From NCBI RefSeq assembly GCF_003024515.2, contig NZ_PYIX02000016.1, positions 1-64,000 of the forward strand: a stretch of DNA of 64,000 nucleotides. Direction: 5' to 3'. Below, piece after piece: positions 1-8,000 of the stretch. Under the pieces are notes generated by a model that saw only the letters and a program-made list of their open reading frames with translations, had not been told where the DNA came from and made no database searches. Made by a program: the position numbers and the translations under genes. The DNA comes from Acinetobacter sichuanensis (GTDB lineage: Bacteria > Pseudomonadota > Gammaproteobacteria > Pseudomonadales > Moraxellaceae). Every line of letters starts with the position of its first letter. Position 1 is the stretch's first letter.

Positions 1-33
1 TACTTTCTGCGGTTAAATAAAAATTACATTGAA

Positions 34-228
34 TTAATCCATATCTTTTTGCTCCTTAATTCCTAGCTTTACAGCTATCTTATGGCTTTCACCACGTCGT
101 GGAACTTTATTATTTTTTAAAATTCGGTATACGAGGTCAGGTGAAAAATTATTATCTCGTGCCCATTCTGCGATTGAAATTCCTGATTTTATAAAATCAT
201 CTCGAACTTGCTTAATTGACTTGATCAT
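34..228 (-). CDS. Small phage-type helix-turn-helix DNA-binding protein
   Basis: This 64-residue protein has one helix-turn-helix region around residues 15-40 (ISIAEWARDNNFSPDLVYR) followed by a RGESHKIAVKLG segment. That layout resembles the BcepMu gp16 family of small phage-associated DNA-binding proteins. The likely role is transcriptional control or early functions of a mobile element. It lies at the edge of the window in an island that also holds an XRE regulator and a hamA remnant. The family call rests on motif memory only, and the exact target is unknown. Confidence 0.6.
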   Translation of the reverse strand: MIKSIKQVRDDFIKSGISIAEWARDNNFSPDLVYRILKNNKVPRRGESHKIAVKLGIKEQKDMD

Positions 229-345
229 ATCAGACGAATTTTGAATAAATTTGACGAAAAAATATCGGATGGGAATGCTTAAGTCAAGTAATTATTTTTT
301 ATTTTAAGCTATTGTTTTTACTATAATAAATTAATTGAGAAACGT

Positions 346-828
346 TTATTTATTCATTATATCGTCCATTAATTTAATATTTGATTTTATATTTTTAATA
401 TCATTCTCCATAGTTTCTTTATGGTTAATAAAATATTTCTCTAATGTTTTATCATCCGATAATAATGATTCTAGAAACTCAATATTATTTTCTTTATCTT
501 TAATTTGATCTAAAAATTCTGTTTTCTTTTTAGAAAAAATCTCTTCCAATTTTTGCTTCTTTGTTCGATTCCTGAGTTCATTCATACGTGGTGTTTCGGT
601 ATAAGAAAAAACATTTTTTCTTGATGTTTCATGATTAACTTCTAAATATTGAAATCGTATTAAAACTTTTAAACCAGAATACATCAAACGCTTGGTCTTA
701 TCATTTCTGTAGATCTGATTAATATTAAGTTTTTCCCAAAATTGTTTGGCTTCCCAATTTTGAATTTCATAGTTATCGAATAATTCTAAGAATTCGTGAT
801 ACAACGGCAAATGTACAGGTCTCTTCAT
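346..828 (-). CDS. Hypothetical protein with C-terminal coiled coil
   Basis: I do not recognise this 160-residue protein. The N-terminal half (residues 1-80) looks globular, with a winged-helix flavour (LYHEFLELFDNYEIQNWEA, then a strand-rich part). The C-terminal half is highly charged and rich in Lys, Glu and Asn, and is predicted helical or coiled coil. There is no signal peptide or membrane segment. It is very AT-rich compared with the core genes to the right and lies inside the island that ends in comM, so recent transfer is likely. It could be a phage or plasmid accessory protein. Confidence 0.45.
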   Translation of the reverse strand: MKRPVHLPLYHEFLELFDNYEIQNWEAKQFWEKLNINQIYRNDKTKRLMYSGLKVLIRFQYLEVNHETSRKNVFSYTETPRMNELRNRTKKQKLEEIFSKKKTEFLDQIKDKENNIEFLESLLSDDKTLEKYFINHKETMENDIKNIKSNIKLMDDIMNK

Positions 829-927
829 GTTCAGTCTTTTAGTCTTTTATTAAAAATGAGGATTATAGTCCGTGGATATTTAATCCTCAATTAGTGATAT
901 TTCTATTTTTTGAACAATTTATTTTAA

Positions 928-1134
928 ATGTTAGAATTATCTATTGAGATTGGTCAATTAATACGCAAAAAAAGAAAAGAGAAAAAAATTACACAAGAAG
1001 CTTTAGCGTTACAGTGTGGTATTGACCGCAGTTATATCGGTCGCATTGAGCGTGGCGAAGTAAACCTTACTGTTGAAAAGCTGTATGAAATCGCCACCGC
1101 ACTAGAAGTAGACATGAAAGAATTATTGCCATAA
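928..1134 (+). CDS. XRE-family transcriptional regulator
   Basis: This 68-residue protein is a single Cro/C1-type helix-turn-helix domain: IGQLIRKKRKEKKITQEALA, then CGIDRSYIGRIERGEVNLTV, then a helix ending EVDMKELLP. Size and sequence resemble minimal XRE repressors and controller (C) proteins of restriction-modification loci. It is the only rightward gene in the island part of the window. It faces the next gene (minus strand) with only three bases between the stop codons. No strong ribosome binding site is visible before the ATG. It probably acts as a dimeric repressor of island genes; the target is unknown. Confidence 0.75.
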   Translation: MLELSIEIGQLIRKKRKEKKITQEALALQCGIDRSYIGRIERGEVNLTVEKLYEIATALEVDMKELLP

Positions 1135-1137
1135 TTT

Positions 1138-1680
1138 TTAGCGTTTTTTTCCAGTACCATATCCTCCAAATACAGTCCGACCACCAATTTTCATAGACGT
1201 GTTCTCTATCAAGTCAAATTCGTCACGGGGTTCTTTAGAGTATTTTTTGTATTTTTCTATATAGTCTTCTTCGATCTCTGCTTTATGTGATTTAATTTCA
1301 GGTAATGGCCCTTTGTAAGTTTTTAGAAACTCCCCAAACATTTGATAATTCTCGTCTAAAAGAGTATTACTCTTACTCTTCTTTAATTTGTTATCTTCGA
1401 TAAAAAAGCATGTACCAGTTCTATATTCAAACCATCTTACTGCTTTTAGATATTCGGTCCCTTTCAATTTTGTGAAATCCAAAACTTGCATAATAGGCGT
1501 GCTATCACTGTGTTCTTTATAATGCATCGCAGCAAAGACTGCTATTTGATGAAATAGCGTGGAATGTAAGAATTTTTTATGATCCAAAAATGGAGCTAGT
1601 TCTGATTTGGAAATTTCACTTACAGTTCTCAAAAGTTTCTGAAATCTGTCTTTGTTGCGTTTATATTCCTCACTTTTCAT
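1138..1680 (-). CDS. Hypothetical island protein
   Basis: I do not recognise this 180-residue protein. It is soluble, with no signal peptide or membrane segment. It starts with a charged helix (MKSEEYKRNKDRFQKLLRTV), has a central aromatic part (residues 40-95) and ends in a basic, glycine-rich tail (GGRTVFGGYGTGKKR). It is transcribed towards the XRE gene and sits just beside the 113-bp transposon remnant. The tail and the neighbourhood suggest a phage or mobile-element gene. No function is assigned. Confidence 0.45.
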   Translation of the reverse strand: MKSEEYKRNKDRFQKLLRTVSEISKSELAPFLDHKKFLHSTLFHQIAVFAAMHYKEHSDSTPIMQVLDFTKLKGTEYLKAVRWFEYRTGTCFFIEDNKLKKSKSNTLLDENYQMFGEFLKTYKGPLPEIKSHKAEIEEDYIEKYKKYSKEPRDEFDLIENTSMKIGGRTVFGGYGTGKKR

Positions 1681-1748
1681 GCTCCTTCCTCTTTAGCGAA
1701 TAGTTTATTTAATTTCTAATCTAGATGAATTTCTTGCATCTGTGAATA

Positions 1749-1861
1749 GGCTTTGTTGCACAAAGATTTCATAACTATATGATTTTAAAAGTTTTGATTA
1801 TTTTTTGATCCAAAATTAAATTTATTTAAATCAGATGCTTACATATTTATGCAACAAAGCC
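1749..1861. mobile_element. 113-bp transposon remnant (MITE-like) with 19-bp terminal inverted repeats
   Basis: The left end reads GGCTTTGTTGCACAAAGAT. The reverse complement of the right end reads GGCTTTGTTGCATAAATAT, so 16 of 19 bases match. Such GG-TTTGTTGCA ends are typical of IS5-like and related insertion sequences common in Acinetobacter. The 75-bp interior is AT-rich and too short for a transposase. I see no target duplication at the borders. The right end forms the last five codons and stop of the truncated hamA, so the element, or the deletion it mediated, removed the rest of that gene. Confidence 0.7.
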
Positions 1862-2354
1862 GCTCTGTGATGACATCTGAAATTGCCCTATTAATATTGG
1901 TATAAAATTTAACCTCGCCTAAATAAAGATCTAATGTGCTCCCATCATAAACAACATGAACTGAATCAAACCCTTTAACAGTATCGTTTCTTGAGTCTTT
2001 AAAGAATATTTTAGAAATTGCAGGTGTTGTTTTAAAACATTGCCTTAAGATGATATGTAATATTAACTCACCAAACTCACCTCTACTCTGAAACTTATCA
2101 GTTTGATAAATTGATCTTGCTGCTTTTTGAAGCAATGCAACCGCATTATGCGCACTCATTGAACGCACTTCTTGATAATTCAAAGCAAACTCAGGCAACC
2201 ATTGCATTACATGATTGGCAAACTGGGTTTCTCTCCATTCACCCAATTCGTATCCAGCACATACAGCAAGAAGGTTAGGATCTAAATCTGTTTTATGTAT
2301 CCTTACTTCTAAAAAAGGCTCAGGCATTGCTAGTAAAGTTTGATTACCCATCAT
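1839..2354 (-). pseudogene. hamA: Truncated hamA (Hachiman anti-phage nuclease, DUF1837), 3' end lost
   Basis: The 171-residue reading frame matches the front part of HamA, the nuclease/sensor subunit of Hachiman defence. It shows SRGEFGELILHIILR (about residues 89-103), SKIFFKDSRNDTVKGFDSVHVV, and LGEVKFY, the PD-(D/E)xK-like core. HamA proteins are normally clearly longer. Here the sequence stops right after RAISDVITER, where the last residues (LCCINM) are encoded by the transposon end. No HamB helicase gene follows. The motif core is intact but the C-terminal part and the partner are missing, so the system is almost certainly dead. Family assignment is from remembered motifs. Confidence 0.72.
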
Positions 2355-2400
2355 CTCGATATAATTTTATTATTCAATCGATTGCGTAATACTTTACCTT

Positions 2401-2440
2401 ATTTTCATATTGAACATTTTAAATACAAATTGATCATTTT
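2401..2440. repeat. Two tandem imperfect 20-bp repeats at the island end
   Basis: Bases 2401-2420 (ATTTTCATATTGAACATTTT) and 2421-2440 (AAATACAAATTGATCATTTT) match at 15 of 20 positions and follow each other directly. They lie about 30 bp from the comM junction. Arrays of imperfect repeats of about 20 bp near an end are a hallmark of transposase binding sites in Tn7-like elements. That role is inferred; the AT-rich composition could produce part of the match by chance. Confidence 0.35.
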
Positions 2441-2469
2441 TATTAATTTTATTAAGTATTAGGAAAATA

Positions 2470-3054
2470 CCTGAATTTGACCGAAAAGTTTTAGAGGTTT
2501 TAAGACAACCTTTAGAAGCAAGAGAAATTGTGATCTCTCGTGCATCACGACAAATTACTTTTCCTGCTAATTTTCAACTCATTGCAGCAATGAATCCTTG
2601 TCCGTGTGGTTATGCATTTAATCAAGACAGTCGTTGTCAATGTTCAAGTGAAGTCATCAAGCGTTATCAAAATCGTATTTCTGGTCCATTATTAGACCGT
2701 ATAGATTTACACATTGATGTACCACCATTAAAAGCTCATGAACTGCAAAATGATGCTGTTACTGAAAACTCTACTGTCGTTCGAGAACGCGTTTTACAAG
2801 CTTATCATTTCCAAATCAATCGACAAGGTGCAACCAATCAAAATTTGTCGCCACAACAACTTGAAAGCTATGCTCGACTTGATCAAGCATCACAAAAAAT
2901 GCTGGCAATGGCTCAGCAACGTTTAAATTTATCTGCACGTGCATATCATCGAATTTTACGTGTAGCGAGAAGTATTGCCGATCTGGCACAGTGTTCGGAT
3001 ATTAACAGTGCTCATCTGAGTGAGGCGTTGTCTTATCGCCAACAAGAATCTTGA
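2470..3054 (+). pseudogene. comM: comM, 3' fragment (gene interrupted by island)
   Basis: The reading frame resumes at PEFDRKVLEVLRQPLEAREI and runs about 194 residues to the stop, compared with about 495 for intact ComM/YifB. It holds the end of the AAA+ Mg-chelatase domain (NPCPCGY with a cysteine cluster, RISGPLLDRIDLHIDVP) and the C-terminal Mg-chelatase domain (LSARAYHRILRVARSIADL). ComM is a helicase that promotes branch migration during natural transformation. The N-terminal Walker A part is absent; upstream is island DNA with an in-frame stop at 2431. A GTG at 2530 could start a short product, but it would lack the ATPase core. comM is the classic AbaR island target in Acinetobacter. 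Confidence 0.85.
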
Positions 3055-3088
3055 GTATATATTTTTATTTATTTTTTAAATTACAAAA

Positions 3089-3110
3089 AAAGGCAACCAC
3101 TGTTGCCTTT
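3089..3110. terminator. Bidirectional rho-independent terminator between comM and torF
   Basis: AAAGGCAAC and GTTGCCTTT form a perfect 9-bp stem with a 4-base loop. A-rich sequence precedes it and a T-rich stretch follows. It sits between two convergent genes and can serve both. Confidence 0.75.
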
Positions 3111-3147
3111 GATCTTTTATGCATGATTTCGCATTATTGTTATAGGG

Positions 3148-3918
3148 TTAGAATGCTTTAGTTAAAGTAAAAACAGCACCTGTTTCAACACCACGTTCAG
3201 CCGCAGATGTCCAGCCATCAGTGTCAATATTGGTACCAACGGCTGCAAGTTCTGCACTCAGACCTTGTACAGATTTAAAGCCATAGTTTACGCCCAGTTT
3301 CCAATCCACATAATTATCATCACCATTAAATGAGTACTTTTCTTTATCATCGACAACGGTATATCCAACTGCGGCAACACCACCAAATCCTGTAGCACCA
3401 AATGGCGCAGAATAACCAAAATTAATATTCCAGCTATTGGTATCTGCACCTGCATAGTCATTGGTAAAGTTAATATTGGTCAATAAACTATCTCCCGATA
3501 CAACCGTGTCTTTTAAAGTCACTTTACCGTAGAGCTCAGCCCAATTTAAGTCGCTATAACTTGGATAGTTATAATAAACCACCCCAACATCAATGACAGG
3601 TTTCGTACTAAAATTTTCTAAAGTTGTTGAATAACCAATCGATGGGTCTAGTTCTAAATGTGGACCACCATCACCAAAATTAACATTTGAACCCCAAACA
3701 CCTGCATAAAAACCTGATGAATGTGCCAAAGTAAACCCAGCCTGTACAGCAGGATCATTACTTGTTTGCGTGATGCCACGGAAACGATAATCACTGGTTA
3801 ATGCTGCACTGCCTGAAAAAGTTAAGCCTAGATTTGAAAGTGAATTTTCTTCAGCCATACTGACTGTTGCGGTTGAAGCCAAGATGCCAAATGCTAAAAG
3901 TTTAGTGATAATTTGCAT
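3148..3918 (-). CDS. TorF-family putative porin
   Basis: This 256-residue outer-membrane protein has a clear signal peptide (MQIITKLLAFGILASTATVSMA). The first strand has the family signature ALTSDYRFRGITQTSNDPAVQAGF, split here as ALTSDYRFRGITQ and SNDPAVQAGF, followed by HSSGFYAGVWGSN. It ends in phenylalanine (FTLTKAF), as expected for BAM-inserted beta-barrels. This is the Gcw_chp/TorF family, whose substrates are poorly known. A second member lies just upstream on the same strand, but the 419-bp gap with a terminator suggests separate transcription. Confidence 0.85.
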   Translation of the reverse strand: MQIITKLLAFGILASTATVSMAEENSLSNLGLTFSGSAALTSDYRFRGITQTSNDPAVQAGFTLAHSSGFYAGVWGSNVNFGDGGPHLELDPSIGYSTTLENFSTKPVIDVGVVYYNYPSYSDLNWAELYGKVTLKDTVVSGDSLLTNINFTNDYAGADTNSWNINFGYSAPFGATGFGGVAAVGYTVVDDKEKYSFNGDDNYVDWKLGVNYGFKSVQGLSAELAAVGTNIDTDGWTSAAERGVETGAVFTLTKAF

Positions 3919-4337
3919 GTTTAATGCTCCCCCATCGCTCGGATGTTTATTCTTGGTTTAAATTGGTCAAACTCCTTAGGTATTTAGCAATTGCTATGCC
4001 AAACTTAAAAAAAGATTAAAAAAATCATCTTAAAAAATAATATCACTTTGTTTTTTTATTTAGTTTTTATATAAAAATTATTTTTCTACATTAAGTTTTT
4101 AAACATCACTAAAAAAGATAATATGCTTTGCTATAGTTGATTTATTGTCATATTTGTTTCATTTATTCACAAATTGCTTGGTCTCTTTGATTACATCAGC
4201 CGCTATATCGTTGCATTTATTTTATGATTCTTTTTTGGTCACTTATTTTTATACATTTTCCCCATGCACAAAAAAAGCGCATTTTATATCCAAATGCACT
4301 TTCTCATTCTCAGGTTTACTCTTAAAACAGTGATGCT
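3919..4337. other. Intergenic region between two TorF-type porin genes
   Basis: This 419-bp AT-rich spacer holds the promoter region of the downstream porin gene and, at its right end, the terminator of the upstream one. A reading frame from 4145 to 4333 exists on the plus strand. It codes for a low-complexity hydrophobic peptide with no start signal, so I do not call it a gene. Confidence 0.6.
4270..4302 (-). terminator. Rho-independent terminator of the second TorF-type gene
   Basis: Read on the minus strand, AAAGTGCATTT pairs with AAATGCGCTTT (one G-T wobble), followed by a run of T residues. It lies about 35 bp after the stop codon of the porin gene. Confidence 0.65.
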
Positions 4338-5108
4338 TTAAAAGTGGTAATCTAAACCAAAAACCACATGATTATCAAAATCTTCACCTAAACGGTCTTC
4401 GCCACCCATGACATAATCAAGTGAAGCAACAATACCCGTTTCTGCAATACTTTTGCTTAAGCCTATACGTGCTTCATTAAATGCAAAATCTTGAGTGGTC
4501 TGAATTAGTTCATCGTCACGGCTACTGTTATAAGCAGAACCACCGACTGAAGCATTTAAAATAAAGTTTTGAGGCAATGGATGATTATAAGCCGCACTCA
4601 AATAGACATCTCCTGCATTACCAAATGAAGCATCAGCCAGTAAAACAGATGCAGCAAAAGTGACTTCTTTATAAGCTAACTCACCAAGCACATCAAATGC
4701 TGTGGTTTTTCTTTTATTTTCATCACCATAAATAGTACCGCCATGATGATATACATAAGCGGTTGCTTGTAGGTTGTAGCTTAAATCTGGATTAATCTCA
4801 TTACCATACGCCACATAAAAATCATGTTCAAAACCATGATTACGGGTTTCATCTGTAGCATCATAATCTAATGTTGAACCCCAATAGCCCACGCTCATTC
4901 CACTTTTATGGGCATATTCCAAACCTGTTTGTATAGCAACTTTGTCATTTTCCACGCCACCACGATAAATATATTGAGATACAGCAGCAATATTTCCTGA
5001 CCAGACCCCATTTGAAGTTGTTATTGGGGCTTGTGCTGCATAGAGCGCACTTGATGGCACTACAACACATAATGTCATCATTAATTTTTTAAATGAAAAT
5101 GCTATCAT
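4338..5108 (-). CDS. Second TorF-family putative porin
   Basis: This protein has the same length (256 residues) and layout as its neighbour, but the sequences are clearly divergent. After a signal peptide (cleavage probably near ALYAAQA) comes NIAAVSQYIYRGGVENDKVA, then HKSGMSVGYWGS, matching the TorF/Gcw_chp signature. The C-terminus is FGLDYHF, a typical barrel-insertion signal. It is probably an outer-membrane channel or scaffold of unknown substrate. Two paralogues side by side next to an OprD-type porin suggest a small outer-membrane permeability cluster. Confidence 0.82.
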   Translation of the reverse strand: MIAFSFKKLMMTLCVVVPSSALYAAQAPITTSNGVWSGNIAAVSQYIYRGGVENDKVAIQTGLEYAHKSGMSVGYWGSTLDYDATDETRNHGFEHDFYVAYGNEINPDLSYNLQATAYVYHHGGTIYGDENKRKTTAFDVLGELAYKEVTFAASVLLADASFGNAGDVYLSAAYNHPLPQNFILNASVGGSAYNSSRDDELIQTTQDFAFNEARIGLSKSIAETGIVASLDYVMGGEDRLGEDFDNHVVFGLDYHF

Positions 5109-5354
5109 TTTTCAACACATATAGAGGGAAAATTTAAGCGAAGAATTTTACTGGTTTTTTAAACTTTTGGTAAATTATTCAATCATTTTTACACTAGAAC
5201 TTAAGTATTATTTCACTAAACTCAAACAACAATATCTGTTAAAAAGCTAAAGTTAGAAAATAAAATTGTTACAAATACTAGTTTTTCTGTAATTTAATTA
5301 TACAATTCACTTATTTTAAATATATTGAAAAGCAACATTCAAGAGGCAGCCTTA

Positions 5355-6635
5355 ATGCTAACCCAAAAAAAAATGACCTTAGTTGTCCTAATACAAGCTG
5401 CGCTGATCTCTACAGCTTATGCAAGTGAACAAAGTGAAGCAAAAGGATTTGTAGAAGACGCTGATGCATCTGTTCTATTTCGCACAGGCTTTATACATCG
5501 TGATAAAAAAAATGGCGTTGAAGACCAAAGCTCTTATGCCCAATCTGCAATTGTCAATGTAGACTCTGGCTTTACTCAAGGGATCGTCGGTTTTGGTGTT
5601 GGTGCTGTAGGCGATGGCTCAATCAAATTGGGTTCAAATAACCATGCTGGCAACAATATGATCCCGAAACATAACGATGGTTCTGCTTATGATCATTGGG
5701 CGCGTGGTGGAGCAAATGTAAAAGCTCGTTTTTCTAATACCACTGTGCGTTATGGTACACAAGTTTTAGATTTACCTGTTCTTGCAAGTAATACAGGTCG
5801 TATGGTTCCTGAGTATTTTGAAGGTACATTAATCACAAGCCGTGAAATTAAAAATTTAGAACTGACTGCGGGTAAATTTACTAAAAACCAAATGTCAGAC
5901 CAAATTTCTACTGATGGAAATCACTTAGATAATGCCATCGTTTGGGGTGCAAAATATAAGTTTGATGATCAACTCAATGCTTCATATTATGGCTTAGATT
6001 CTAAAAATGCTTTAGAACGCCATTATGTAAATGCAAACTACAAGCTTCCACTTGCAGATAAAAGCTCTTTGACGTTGGACTTTAGTGGTTATCATACTGA
6101 ATGGGACAAAGATGCAGCAACGTATTCTTCTACTATTGGCAATGAAAATATAGAAGGTCGTAGCAATAATATTTGGGCATTATCAGGTACATATAACCAA
6201 GGCGCTCATAGTGTTATGTTGGCTTACCAACAAAATACAGGCAATACAGGTTATGACTACAACACAAATGCCGATGGTTTCCAAAGTATCTATTTACCAA
6301 ACTCATATTTGTCTGATTTTATTGGAAATCATGAAAAATCAGCGCAACTTCAATATAACTTAGACTTTAGCAATTATGGTGTAGCAGGACTTAACTGGAC
6401 GACAGCATTTGTTTATGGTTGGGATATTAAAGTTGCGGGTCTTACTGATGATGCGCAAGAACGTGAATTCTTTAACCAAGTAAAATATACCGTTCAAAAT
6501 GGTTTTGCTAAAGATGCAAGTTTACGTCTACGTCATTCATATTATCGTGCAAGTGATGACTACCAAACCAATGCGTATATTGGTGATACCAATGAATGGC
6601 GTGTATTCCTCGACATTCCAGTTAAATTATTCTAA
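5355..6635 (+). CDS. OprD-family outer-membrane porin
   Basis: This porin has 426 residues from the ATG at 5355, preceded by AAGAGG at good spacing. An upstream in-frame TTG at 5325 lacks that signal. The signal peptide ends near AYAS. The mature part begins EAKGFVEDADASVLFRTGFIHRDKKNG, the OprD-type opening, and has the conserved VRYGTQVLDLPVLASNTGRMVP and FEGTLITS segments. The end, VFLDIPVKLF, is a beta-barrel terminus. OprD porins admit amino acids, small peptides or aromatic and carboxylic acids depending on subtype; the substrate here cannot be read. It is oriented away from the TorF genes and followed by its own terminator. Confidence 0.9.
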   Translation: MLTQKKMTLVVLIQAALISTAYASEQSEAKGFVEDADASVLFRTGFIHRDKKNGVEDQSSYAQSAIVNVDSGFTQGIVGFGVGAVGDGSIKLGSNNHAGNNMIPKHNDGSAYDHWARGGANVKARFSNTTVRYGTQVLDLPVLASNTGRMVPEYFEGTLITSREIKNLELTAGKFTKNQMSDQISTDGNHLDNAIVWGAKYKFDDQLNASYYGLDSKNALERHYVNANYKLPLADKSSLTLDFSGYHTEWDKDAATYSSTIGNENIEGRSNNIWALSGTYNQGAHSVMLAYQQNTGNTGYDYNTNADGFQSIYLPNSYLSDFIGNHEKSAQLQYNLDFSNYGVAGLNWTTAFVYGWDIKVAGLTDDAQEREFFNQVKYTVQNGFAKDASLRLRHSYYRASDDYQTNAYIGDTNEWRVFLDIPVKLF

Positions 6636-6667
6636 TTCTTCAAATATTTAAGATATAGAAACATTTT

Positions 6668-6697
6668 AAAACCTGCATTTTGATGCAGGTTTTTTTA
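6668..6697 (+). terminator. Rho-independent terminator after the OprD-type gene
   Basis: AAAACCTGCAT pairs perfectly with ATGCAGGTTTT across a TTTG loop and continues into a T run. Confidence 0.85.
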
Positions 6698-6753
6698 TGT
6701 TCTGCCAAGCAAATAGCTCATCGTTTGACTTGAACAGAAGATTTATCAACTGA

Positions 6754-7761
6754 TTAATGTGTACGCTCTAAAATATGAATCGTTGCAGTACGTCCAGCAA
6801 CAAAGGCTAATTCATTTTTTGGTAACTCATCTAACACAATTTTTACAGGTACACGCTGCGCTAAACGCACCCAACTAAAAGTAGGGTTCACATTTGCCAA
6901 TAAACCTGAAGATGTAGTGCGCTCACGATCTTCAATCCCAGATGCAATGCCCTGTACATGCCCTTTGATTTTTTCAGAATTGCCCATTAATTGTATAGTC
7001 GCTGCATCACCTAAATGAATTTTATTCAGTTTAGTTTCTTCGAAGTATCCAACAACATACAGTTGTTTTCTATCCAATAAAGCAGCAACAGCTTGACCAA
7101 CTTTGACATAATTTCCTACGCGCATATCAAAATTAGATAATGTCCCATCGGCTGGTGCAACAACTTCAGCACGATGCATATTTAACTCAGCTAAATGAAA
7201 ACTACTGGTTGCAGCTTCGATTAAAGCTTTTTGTTGTTTAATATTGGCTTCTGACTGTTGAATAGCAGCTTGCAGTTGTTGATGTTCAGCATGTGACTGA
7301 TCTCTTGCTGCAAACATTTGATCTTGTTCTTGTTTAGAGATCGCACCATTCATTAAGTCTGCATATCTCTGTGCATTTTTATCTGCCAGTTGAATATTCG
7401 CTTGTGATTTGATGAGGTTGGCTTGGGCTTGGGCAAGACCTGCTTCTGCTTCTGCTAAACCTGAGTTTGCTTTGGCTAAATCTGATTTGGCTTGCTCAAC
7501 ATCTAAGGTTTGTCGTGCAAGATCAATTTTAAATAACACTTGCCCTTTTTTGACTGTCTGGTTGTCTTGCACCAAAACTTCTGTCACCAAGCCAGAAATG
7601 TCTGAAGAAACTTGTATAACATCACCACGAACGCGTCCATCACGTGTCCACGGCTCAGCATTATAGTAATTCCATAAATGTAAAACACATATGATTGCCA
7701 GTATTGCAACTGTCAATAAACCTAGAGGACGTATCACTTTACGCATATCAAAGCTGTTCAT
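6754..7761 (-). CDS. HlyD/EmrA-type membrane fusion protein of an AaeA-like efflux system
   Basis: This periplasmic adaptor (335 residues) has one N-terminal transmembrane helix (about residues 12-30), then the biotinyl-lipoyl strand GDVIQVSSDISGLVTEVLVQ. A long alpha-helical hairpin follows (residues 80-180, rich in Ala, Gln and Lys), then VVAPADGTLSNFDMRVGNYV and a beta-barrel domain. It is the last gene of a three-gene minus-strand operon after the FUSC pump and a DUF1656 protein. That is the composition of the AaeXAB aromatic carboxylate (p-hydroxybenzoate) efflux system of E. coli. The substrate here is inferred only. Confidence 0.85.
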   Translation of the reverse strand: MNSFDMRKVIRPLGLLTVAILAIICVLHLWNYYNAEPWTRDGRVRGDVIQVSSDISGLVTEVLVQDNQTVKKGQVLFKIDLARQTLDVEQAKSDLAKANSGLAEAEAGLAQAQANLIKSQANIQLADKNAQRYADLMNGAISKQEQDQMFAARDQSHAEHQQLQAAIQQSEANIKQQKALIEAATSSFHLAELNMHRAEVVAPADGTLSNFDMRVGNYVKVGQAVAALLDRKQLYVVGYFEETKLNKIHLGDAATIQLMGNSEKIKGHVQGIASGIEDRERTTSSGLLANVNPTFSWVRLAQRVPVKIVLDELPKNELAFVAGRTATIHILERTH

Positions 7762-7791
7762 TTTTACCTGACCTAATCATCAAATTCCACA

Positions 7792-7998
7792 TTAATCCAA
7801 ATACATCGTAAAAAGATGATGCACTCCCCACAGCAACAACACGTATATACACAAATTAAAAATACTCGGTAATGCAATCCAGCCTTGCGTCGCCCAACGA
7901 TCAGTGACTAAATTGACTATTTTTAATAGCAAATACGCTAAAATTGCCTGTACTAAAAAAGTGGGAACATAAACACCATAAAGATTAAATTCACCCAT
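7792..7998 (-). CDS. DUF1656 small membrane protein (AaeX-like)
   Basis: This 68-residue protein has two transmembrane helices (about residues 8-28 and 45-62). The opening MGEFNLYGVYVPTFLVQ is typical of DUF1656. The start codon lies two bases after the FUSC stop, so translation is probably coupled. It is an accessory subunit found almost always between a FUSC pump and its fusion protein; its molecular role is not known. Confidence 0.85.
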   Translation of the reverse strand: MGEFNLYGVYVPTFLVQAILAYLLLKIVNLVTDRWATQGWIALPSIFNLCIYVLLLWGVHHLFTMYLD

Positions 7999-8000
7999 TT

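Noticed and set aside
928-1680. Toxin-antitoxin pair formed by the XRE gene and the adjacent unknown gene
   Set aside because: The two genes are convergent rather than co-transcribed, and the unknown protein shows no toxin motif.
4145-4333. 62-residue reading frame between the TorF-type genes
   Set aside because: It is low complexity and overlaps the terminator of the neighbouring gene on the other strand; there is no start signal.
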